64,000 bases of DNA from Micropterix aruncella (Eukaryota; Arthropoda; Insecta; Lepidoptera; Micropterigidae). Below are positions 1 through 7,307 of this stretch, piece by piece. A program made the position numbers and the translations under genes. The DNA is taken from NCBI GenBank assembly GCA_944548615.1, contig CALYMY010000049.1, positions 186,001 to 250,000 of the forward strand. The letters are read 5' to 3'. The notes under the pieces were generated by a model. The model was not told the DNA's origin. It ran no database searches and worked only from the letters and a program-made list of their open reading frames with translations. Position 1 is the first letter of the stretch. Each line of letters starts with the position of its first letter.

Positions 1-310
1 TAAAATCGATAAATAAACTTTCGCAAGTATGACGAGGGCTGAAGTTACCATAGAAACAGAAATCGTTAAATCGATAAATATTCTATTGCGAGTCGGGCCA
101 CCGCCTGAGCTCCTATGGAAACAAAACCGTTAAATCGATAAATCAATATACCTATACAGATATTAAATCGTCTATAATTCCGTTAATATTACTCAGATTT
201 GAAAATTAAAAGAAGCGTTAGATGCGCAAAGCAAAACTCTATTAGATAATAATAAACAGGGAGGACTATTGATGCCTTTTAGCGCAATAGCCCTCAAACG
301 TCGGAAGCCA

Positions 311-2181
311 ATTTATTTCGAAAAATGTGATTTTTTCATAACAATTTCTATGTTCAAAATGAAAGTTTATATAAAAAAATTCAAAATGTCAAAATTTCGA
401 AAATGCCATTTCGTAGAGATTTCAAAGGCCTTCGTTCTGTCCGAACACCGTAACGCGTTAGGTTTACTCTATCTCGATTTATTTCGAAAAATGTGATTTT
501 TTCATAATAATTTCCAAGTTCAAAATGAAAGTTTATATAAAAATTTTCAAAATATCAAAATTTCAAAAATGCCATTTTGTAGAGCTTAAGCGGGGTGTCG
601 ATCTCGCCAAAGACCGCAACGCGGTAGGTTTACTCTATCTCGATTTATTTCGAAAAATGTGATTTTTTCATAACAATTTCTATGTTCAAAATGAAAGTTT
701 ATATAAAATTTTTCAAAATGTCAAAATTTCGAAAATGCCATTTTGTAGAGATTACCAAGGTCGTCGTTCTGTCCGAACGCCGTAACGCTATAGGTTTACT
801 CTATCACGATCTTTTTCGAAAAATGTGATTTTTTCATAACAATTTCTATGTTTAAAATGAAATTTTATATAAAATTTTTCAAAATGTCAAAATTTCGAAA
901 ATGCCATTTTGTAGAGATTACCAAGGCCGTCGTTCTGTCCGAACGCCGTAACGCTATAGGTTTACTCTATCACGATCTTTTTCGAAAAATGTGATTTTTT
1001 CATAATAATTTCTATGTTTAAAATGAAATTTTATATAAAATTTTTCAAAATGTCAAAATTTCAAAAATGCCATTTTGTAGAGCTTAAGCGGGGTGTCGAT
1101 CTAGCCAAAGACCGCAACGCGGTAGGTTTACTCTATCACGGTCTTTTTCGAAAAATGTCATTTATTCATAACAATTTCTATGTTCAAAATGAAAGTTTAT
1201 ATAAAAAATTTCAAAATGTCAAAATTTCGAAAATGCCATTTCGTAGAGATTACCAAGGCCGTGGTTCTGTCCGAACGCCGTAACGCTATAGGTTTACTCT
1301 ATCACGATCTTTTTCGAAAAATGTGATTTTTTCATTATAATTTCTATGTTTAAAATGAAATTTTATATAAAATTTTTCAAAATGTCAAAATTTCAAAAAT
1401 GCCATTTTGTAGAGCTTAAGCGGGGTGTCGATCTCGCCAAAGACCGCAACGCGGTAGGTTTACTCTATCTCGATTTATTTCGAAAAATGTGATTTTTTCA
1501 TAACAATTTCTATGTTCAAAATGAAAGTTTATATAAAAAATTTCAAAATGTCAAAATTTCGAAAATGCCATTTTGTAGAGATTACCAAGGCCGTCGTTCT
1601 GTCCGAACGCCGTAACCCTATAGGTTTACTCTATCACGATCTTTTTCGAAAAATGTGATTTTTTCATAACAATTTCTATGTTTAAAATGAAATTTTATAT
1701 AAAATTTTTCAAAATGTCAAAATTTCGAAAATGCCATTTTGTAGAGATTACCAAGGCCGTCGTTCTGTCCGAACGCCGTAACCCTATAGGTTTACTCTAT
1801 CACGATCTTTTTCGAAAAATATGATTTTTTCATAATAATTTCTATGTTTAAAATGAAATTTTATATAAAATTTTTCAAAAAGTCAAAATTTCAAAAATGC
1901 CATTTTGTAGAGCTTAAGCGGGGTGTCGATCTCGCCAAAGACCGCAACGCGGTAGGTTTACTCTATCTCGTTCTTTTGTGAAAAATGTGATTTTTTCATA
2001 ACAATTTCTATGTTCAAAATGAAAGTTTATATAAAAAATTTCAAAATGTCAAAATTTCGAAAATGCCATTTCGTAGAGATTTCAAAGGCCTTCGTTATGC
2101 CCAAACACCGTAACGCGTTTTATTTACTCTATCACGGTCTTTTTCGAAAAATGACATTTATTCATATCAATTTCTATGTTC
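311..2181. repeat. 166-bp AT-rich tandem array (reference copy)
   Basis: Phased on GAAAAATGTG, monomers start at 320, 486, 652, 818, 984, 1150, 1316, 1482, 1648, 1814 and 1980. That is eleven exact 166-bp steps, followed by a 36-bp remnant from 2146. Each monomer is bipartite. Roughly the first 94 bp are about 18% GC, with phased A/T tracts, a TATATAAAA motif and the dyad AAAATG-C-CATTTT. The last 72 bp are about 46% GC and define three subtypes. Subtype I has GATTACCAAGG, II has GCTTAAGCGGGG and III has GATTTCAAAGG after the shared GTAGA. The order is III, II, I, I, II, I, II, I, I, II, III. Because 166 is not a multiple of three, reading frames shift at each monomer, so the 75-94 codon ORFs here are unlikely to be genes. 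Confidence 0.95.
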
Positions 2182-3609
2182 AGGAGTTCCCTCGTCGGGA
2201 GCCAACCCTGGGTGCAGCAGCCATGTCATGGTGGAACTTAGTAATTGCCATCATAATGGAATGCCTATACCAAATTTCACGTCTCTACGGTTGACCGTTG
2301 AGGAGTTCCCTCGTCGGGAGCCAACCCTGGGTGCAGCAGCCATGTCATGGTGGAACTTAGTAATTGCCATCATAATGGAATGCCTATACCAAATTTCACG
2401 TCTCTACGGTTGACCGTTGAGGAGTTCCCTCGTCGGGAGCCAACCCTGGGTGCAGCAGCGATGTCATGGTGGAACTTAGAAATTGCCGTCATAATGGAAT
2501 GCCTATACCAAATTTCACGTCTCTACGGTTGACCGTTGAGGAGTTCCCTCGTCGGGAGCCAACCCTGGGTGCAGCAGCCATGTCATGGTGGAACTTAGTA
2601 ATTGCCATCATAATGGAATGCCTATACCAAATTTCACGTCTCTACGGTTGACCGTTGAGGAGTTCCCTCGTCGGGAGCCAACCCTGGGTGCAGCAGCCAT
2701 GTCATGGTGGAACTTAGTAATTGCCATCATAATGGAATGCCTATACCAAATTTCACGTCTCTACGGTTGACCGTTGAGGAGTTCCCTCGTCGGGAGCCAA
2801 CCCTGGGTGCAGCAGCCATGTCATGGTGGAACTTAGTAATTGCCATCATAATGGAATGCCTATACCAAATTTCACGTCTCTACGGTTGACCGTTGAGGAG
2901 TTCCCTCGTCGGGAGCCAACCCTGGGTGCAGCAGCCATGTCATGGTGGAACTTAGTAATTGCCATCATAATGGAATGCCTATACCAAATTTCACGTCTCT
3001 ACGGTTGACCGTTGAGGAGTTCCCTCGTCGGGAGCCAACCCTGGGTGCAGCAGCGATGTCATGGTGGAACTTAGAAATTGCCGTCATAATGGAATGCCTA
3101 TACCAAATTTCACGTCTCTACGGTTGACCGTTGAGGAGTTCCCTCGTCGGGAGCCAACCCTGGGTGCAGCAGCCATGTCATGGTGGAACTTAGTAATTGC
3201 CATCATAATGGAATGCCTATACCAAATTTCACGTCTCTACGGTTGACCGTTGAGGAGTTCCCTCGTCGGGAGCCAACCCTGGGTGCAGCAGCCATGTCAT
3301 GGTGGAACTTAGTAATTGCCATCATAATGGAATGCCTATACCAAATTTCACGTCTCTACGGTTGACCGTTGAGGAGTTCCCTCGTCGGGAGCCAACCCTG
3401 GGTGCAGCAGCCATGTCATGGTGGAACTTAGTAATTGCCATCATAATGGAATGCCTATACCAAATTTCACGTCTCTACGGTTGACCGTTGAGAAGTTCCC
3501 TCGTCGGGAGCCAACCCTGGGTGCAGCAGCCATGTCATGGTGGAACTTAGTAATTGCCATCATAATGGAATGCCTATACCAAATTTCACGTCTCTACGGT
3601 TGACCGTTG
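2182..3609. repeat. 119-bp tandem array, 12 monomers (reference copy)
   Basis: There are twelve exact 119-bp monomers starting AGGAGTTCCCTCGTC, and that same 15-bp start is repeated once more at 3610-3624, at the linker edge. GC is about 50%. Two forms exist: V (CAGCCATG, TTAGTAATT, GCCATC) and E (CAGCGATG, TTAGAAATT, GCCGTC), which differ at three bases. The order is V V E V V V V E V V V V, with E forms 595 bp (five monomers) apart. The twelfth monomer is marked by GAGAAG instead of GAGGAG at its start (about 3490). A staggered 61-codon plus-strand ORF recurs every 119 bp. The frame changes with each monomer and successive ORFs overlap, so I treat them as repeat shadows. Confidence 0.95.
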
Positions 3610-3756
3610 AGGAGTTCCCTCGTCCTTGTCACGTACCTCTTTCCGTAGGTTGTTTACTCCTTTTAATTCGTTTAACGCCTCGCGGGCAATATCTCTGGCT
3701 CTTTCCGGTATTTCTTCGAAATTCCGAAACGGCACTTCTATTTCTGTGGTCTCCAT
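3586..3756 (-). other. Minus-strand 56-codon ORF with exon-like 5' part
   Basis: I do not recognise this protein. The ATG at 3756-3754 has A at -3 and G at +4 and follows an in-frame TGA 15 nt upstream. The first 40 residues start METTEIEVPF and are charged, with a helix-like stretch rich in E, R, A and L (residues about 14-31). They read as coding sequence rather than noise. The coding part sits inside a candidate exon, 3783-3637: a pyrimidine-rich run ending TTTTCAG lies just upstream (AG at 3785-3784), and GAG|GTACGT gives a possible donor at 3636. From ATG to donor is 120 nt, exactly 40 codons (phase 0). Without splicing, the ORF runs into the last 119-bp monomer and stops after 16 more residues. 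The same candidate exon recurs at 7335-7481, 11246-11392, 15276-15422, 19306-19452, 23336-23482, 27372-27518, 31396-31542, 35426-35572, 39456-39602, 43367-43513, 47397-47543, 51427-51573, 56785-56931 and 60696-60842. It could be a captured gene fragment, with the 119-bp array occupying former intron. That is inference. Confidence 0.4.
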
Positions 3757-3833
3757 ATTGTCTCTTCTCGTTGATCAAAGGCACTGAAAATGAAAATGAA
3801 AAAGCACAGATTAAATAGTATTGAAAAGTAATT

Positions 3834-3850
3834 AAAGAAGAAGAAGAAGA
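3834..3850 (+). repeat. Short (GAA)n purine tract
   Basis: AAAGAAGAAGAAGAAGA lies in a longer purine-rich stretch reaching to about 3880. On the minus strand it is a pyrimidine run upstream of the candidate splice acceptor, but about 50 bp away from it. Tract length looks constant between units, which is unusual for a free microsatellite. One copy carries a substitution (47605). Confidence 0.7.
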
Positions 3851-3875
3851 CGAGATAAAAAGCAGAAGCAATGAA

Positions 3876-4058
3876 ATGAAAAGCGTTCTAAAACCCTATC
3901 TTTTGACACCTCGCTTGTGTGTATATGATAAAATAAAGAATATAATATTTAATTTATTAAACGAAGCCGCGGGAAAAATACTAAAACTCCCTTGGCTCGG
4001 ATCGCTACTATTGAAAACAAACATCGTAAAATCGATAAATAAACTTTCGCAAGTATGA
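3876..4058 (+). CDS. Short linker ORF, 60 codons, doubtful
   Basis: I do not recognise it. The ORF starts MKSVLKPYLL and ends IVKSINKLSQV. It is basic and hydrophobic, with no signal peptide or domain I can name. It is intact in nearly every unit (for example 7574-7756, 11485-11667, 15515-15697). Unit 9 has one Leu-to-Arg change, and unit 8 is frameshifted by a 1-bp deletion near 27628, probably a sequence error. Its stop overlaps the next ATG as ATGA. Because all copies are nearly identical, intactness says little about selection. It may be a decayed fragment, since its C-terminal part aligns with the next ORF through the degenerate repeats. Confidence 0.2.
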   Translation: MKSVLKPYLLTPRLCVYDKIKNIIFNLLNEAAGKILKLPWLGSLLLKTNIVKSINKLSQV

Positions 4059-4173
4059 CGAGGGCTGAAGTTACCATAGAAACAGAAATCGTTAAATCGA
4101 TAAATATTCTATTGCGAGTCGGGCCACCGCCTGAGCTCGTTACTATGGAAACAAAACCGTTAAATCGATAAAT
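4003..4173. repeat. Three degenerate ~67-bp repeats with TCGATAAAT core
   Basis: The cores are GTAAAATCGATAAAT at 4026-4040, GTTAAATCGATAAAT at 4091-4105 and the same at 4159-4173, spaced 65 and 68 bp. Each is preceded by a related ACTATGGAAACAAA-like stretch, so the repeat is longer than the core. The cores contain ATCGATA, seven of the eight bases of the Drosophila DRE (TATCGATA), and the CGATA motif bound by BEAF. Any such binding is only a suggestion. The triplet is in every linker. Confidence 0.7.
4055..4171 (+). CDS. Short linker ORF, 38 codons, doubtful
   Basis: I do not recognise it. The ATG overlaps the stop of the preceding ORF (ATGA at 4055-4058). It starts MTRAEVTIETEIVKSIN, followed by a Pro-rich GPPPEL turn, and stops at TAA in the third degenerate repeat. 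The segment TEIVKSIN matches TNIVKSIN near the end of the upstream ORF. The two ORFs therefore share a peptide repeat, now separated by a frame change (65-bp spacing). In unit 1 a 4-bp deletion at 112/113 shifts the frame of its second half. It could be the remains of a repeat protein, or chance. Confidence 0.18.
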   Translation: MTRAEVTIETEIVKSINILLRVGPPPELVTMETKPLNR

Positions 4174-4340
4174 CAATATACCTATACAGATATTAAATCG
4201 TCTATAATTCCGTTAATATTACTCAGATTTGAAAATTAAAAGAAGCGTTAGATGCGCAAAGCAAAACTCTATTAGATAATAATAAACAGGGAGGACTATT
4301 GATGCCTTTTAGCGCAATAGCCCTCAAACGTCGGAAGCCA

Positions 4341-5879
4341 ATTTATTTCGAAAAATGTGATTTTTTCATAACAATTTCTATGTTCAAAATGAAAGTTTAT
4401 ATAAAAAAATTCAAAATGTCAAAATTTCGAAAATGCCATTTCGTAGAGATTTCAAAGGCCTTCGTTCTGTCCGAACACCGTAACGCGTTAGGTTTACTCT
4501 ATCTCGATTTATTTCGAAAAATGTGATTTTTTCATAATAATTTCCAAGTTCAAAATGAAAGTTTATATAAAAATTTTCAAAATATCAAAATTTCAAAAAT
4601 GCCATTTTGTAGAGCTTAAGCGGGGTGTCGATCTCGCCAAAGACCGCAACGCGGTAGGTTTACTCTATCTCGATTTATTTCGAAAAATGTGATTTTTTCA
4701 TAACAATTTCTATGTTCAAAATGAAAGTTTATATAAAATTTTTCAAAATGTCAAAATTTCGAAAATGCCATTTTGTAGAGATTACCAAGGTCGTCGTTCT
4801 GTCCGAACGCCGTAACGCTATAGGTTTACTCTATCACGATCTTTTTCGAAAAATGTGATTTTTTCATAACAATTTCTATGTTTAAAATGAAATTTTATAT
4901 AAAATTTTTCAAAATGTCAAAATTTCGAAAATGCCATTTTGTAGAGATTACCAAGGCCGTCGTTCTGTCCGAACGCCGTAACGCTATAGGTTTACTCTAT
5001 CACGATCTTTTTCGAAAAATGTGATTTTTTCATAATAATTTCTATGTTTAAAATGAAATTTTATATAAAATTTTTCAAAATGTCAAAATTTCAAAAATGC
5101 CATTTTGTAGAGCTTAAGCGGGGTGTCGATCTAGCCAAAGACCGCAACGCGGTAGGTTTACTCTATCACGGTCTTTTTCGAAAAATGTCATTTATTCATA
5201 ACAATTTCTATGTTCAAAATGAAAGTTTATATAAAAAATTTCAAAATGTCAAAATTTCGAAAATGCCATTTCGTAGAGATTACCAAGGCCGTGGTTCTGT
5301 CCGAACGCCGTAACGCTATAGGTTTACTCTATCACGATCTTTTTCGAAAAATGTGATTTTTTCATTATAATTTCTATGTTTAAAATGAAATTTTATATAA
5401 AATTTTTCAAAATGTCAAAATTTCGAAAATGCCATTTTGTAGAGATTACCAAGGCCGTCGTTCTGTCCGAACGCCGTAACCCTATAGGTTTACTCTATCA
5501 CGATCTTTTTCGAAAAATATGATTTTTTCATAATAATTTCTATGTTTAAAATGAAATTTTATATAAAATTTTTCAAAAAGTCAAAATTTCAAAAATGCCA
5601 TTTTGTAGAGCTTAAGCGGGGTGTCGATCTCGCCAAAGACCGCAACGCGGTAGGTTTACTCTATCTCGTTCTTTTGTGAAAAATGTGATTTTTTCATAAC
5701 AATTTCTATGTTCAAAATGAAAGTTTATATAAAAAATTTCAAAATGTCAAAATTTCGAAAATGCCATTTCGTAGAGATTTCAAAGGCCTTCGTTATGCCC
5801 AAACACCGTAACGCGTTTTATTTACTCTATCACGGTCTTTTTCGAAAAATGACATTTATTCATAACAATTTCTATGTTC
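4341..5879. repeat. 166-bp array of unit 2, nine full monomers
   Basis: Monomers 1-6 are standard. The next monomer, 5346-5511, begins as monomer 7 (marker CATTATAA at about 5363-5370) and ends as monomer 9 (TTTCGAAAAT at about 5421-5430, then CGTAACCCTATAGG). The exchange lies between about 5367 and 5425. The loss is exactly 332 bp, as expected for unequal crossing-over in register. Confidence 0.95.
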
Positions 5880-7307
5880 AGGAGTTCCCTCGTCGGGAGC
5901 CAACCCTGGGTGCAGCAGCCATGTCATGGTGGAACTTAGTAATTGCCATCATAATGGAATGCCTATACCAAATTTCACGTCTCTACGGTTGACCGTTGAG
6001 GAGTTCCCTCGTCGGGAGCCAACCCTGGGTGCAGCAGCCATGTCATGGTGGAACTTAGTAATTGCCATCATAATGGAATGCCTATACCAAATTTCACGTC
6101 TCTACGGTTGACCGTTGAGGAGTTCCCTCGTCGGGAGCCAACCCTGGGTGCAGCAGCGATGTCATGGTGGAACTTAGAAATTGCCGTCATAATGGAATGC
6201 CTATACCAAATTTCACGTCTCTACGGTTGACCGTTGAGGAGTTCCCTCGTCGGGAGCCAACCCTGGGTGCAGCAGCCATGTCATGGTGGAACTTAGTAAT
6301 TGCCATCATAATGGAATGCCTATACCAAATTTCACGTCTCTACGGTTGACCGTTGAGGAGTTCCCTCGTCGGGAGCCAACCCTGGGTGCAGCAGCCATGT
6401 CATGGTGGAACTTAGTAATTGCCATCATAATGGAATGCCTATACCAAATTTCACGTCTCTACGGTTGACCGTTGAGGAGTTCCCTCGTCGGGAGCCAACC
6501 CTGGGTGCAGCAGCCATGTCATGGTGGAACTTAGTAATTGCCATCATAATGGAATGCCTATACCAAATTTCACGTCTCTACGGTTGACCGTTGAGGAGTT
6601 CCCTCGTCGGGAGCCAACCCTGGGTGCAGCAGCCATGTCATGGTGGAACTTAGTAATTGCCATCATAATGGAATGCCTATACCAAATTTCACGTCTCTAC
6701 GGTTGACCGTTGAGGAGTTCCCTCGTCGGGAGCCAACCCTGGGTGCAGCAGCGATGTCATGGTGGAACTTAGAAATTGCCGTCATAATGGAATGCCTATA
6801 CCAAATTTCACGTCTCTACGGTTGACCGTTGAGGAGTTCCCTCGTCGGGAGCCAACCCTGGGTGCAGCAGCCATGTCATGGTGGAACTTAGTAATTGCCA
6901 TCATAATGGAATGCCTATACCAAATTTCACGTCTCTACGGTTGACCGTTGAGGAGTTCCCTCGTCGGGAGCCAACCCTGGGTGCAGCAGCCATGTCATGG
7001 TGGAACTTAGTAATTGCCATCATAATGGAATGCCTATACCAAATTTCACGTCTCTACGGTTGACCGTTGAGGAGTTCCCTCGTCGGGAGCCAACCCTGGG
7101 TGCAGCAGCCATGTCATGGTGGAACTTAGTAATTGCCATCATAATGGAATGCCTATACCAAATTTCACGTCTCTACGGTTGACCGTTGAGAAGTTCCCTC
7201 GTCGGGAGCCAACCCTGGGTGCAGCAGCCATGTCATGGTGGAACTTAGTAATTGCCATCATAATGGAATGCCTATACCAAATTTCACGTCTCTACGGTTG
7301 ACCGTTG

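Larger units (their letters stand above)
1..3609. repeat. Macrosatellite unit 1 (5'-truncated)
   Basis: This unit lacks its first 417 bp because the window starts inside the linker (position 1 matches position 4027 of the next unit). Blocks: partial linker 1-310, 166-bp array 311-2181, 119-bp array 2182-3609. It has a private 4-bp deletion at 112/113, where the other copies read GTTA after the SacI-type hexamer GAGCTC, and a private A-to-T change at 2167. Otherwise it is the standard form, with 11 full 166-bp and 12 full 119-bp monomers. Confidence 0.97.
3610..4340. repeat. 731-bp linker, once per unit (reference copy)
   Basis: This block lies between the last 119-bp monomer and the first 166-bp monomer and occurs once per unit. 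Other copies: 1-310 (partial), 7308-8038, 11219-11949, 15249-15979, 19279-20009, 23309-24039, 27345-28072, 31369-32099, 35399-36129, 39429-40159, 43340-44070, 47370-48100, 51400-52130, 56758-57488 and 60669-61399. Along it are a minus-strand exon-like segment (3637-3783), a GAA/purine tract (3834-3850), an AT-rich stretch (about 3916-3960), two overlapping plus-strand ORFs (3876-4171) and three degenerate CGATAAA repeats. The last 170 bp before the 166-bp array (about 4175-4340) show nothing I can name. SacI (GAGCTC) and SacII (CCGCGG) hexamers appear to occur once per unit, both here. Confidence 0.93.
3610..7307. repeat. Macrosatellite unit 2, 3,698 bp, short 166-bp array
   Basis: Blocks: linker 3610-4340, 166-bp array 4341-5879, 119-bp array 5880-7307. 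The unit is 332 bp (exactly 2 x 166) shorter than standard. The missing bases are in the 166-bp array, where monomer 7 is fused in register to monomer 9. The linker and the 12-monomer 119-bp array are standard. Confidence 0.97.

Noticed and set aside
257..274. GGGAGGA followed by TTGATG, resembling a bacterial ribosome binding site and start
   Set aside because: The ORF it would start runs straight into the 166-bp satellite. The context is eukaryote-like, so the match is probably chance.
269..1283. Recurring 75-, 89- and 94-codon ORFs in the 166-bp arrays
   Set aside because: They are Lys/Phe-rich translations of AT-rich repeats, end within one or two monomers, and shift frame at each 166-bp step.
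2182..2300. CENP-B box in the satellite monomers
   Set aside because: I looked for the pattern TTCGnnnnAnnCGGG in both monomers on both strands and found no match. TTCG and CGGG occur but at the wrong spacing.
2182..3609. Ladder of overlapping 61-codon ORFs every 119 bp, in all units
   Set aside because: The frame shifts at each monomer because 119 is not a multiple of three. Each ORF simply spans the same parts of two neighbouring monomers. No start context or independent support.
3629..3871. 80-codon minus-strand ORF across the exon-like segment
   Set aside because: It is in a different frame from the ORF beginning METTEIEVPF. It starts in the purine tract (giving a serine run) and crosses the putative splice acceptor. 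It is best seen as a shadow.
3901..3928. TTGACA and TATGAT, resembling a bacterial promoter
   Set aside because: The spacer is 15 bp, shorter than the usual 17, and nothing else suggests a bacterial replicon.
3949..4176. 75-codon minus-strand ORF in the linker
   Set aside because: It is antisense to the two plus-strand ORFs and the degenerate repeats, with no recognisable domain and no better support than its opposite strand.
3610..4340. Transposable element or LTR in the linker
   Set aside because: I see no terminal repeats, target-site duplications, or transposase or reverse-transcriptase motifs at the linker edges.
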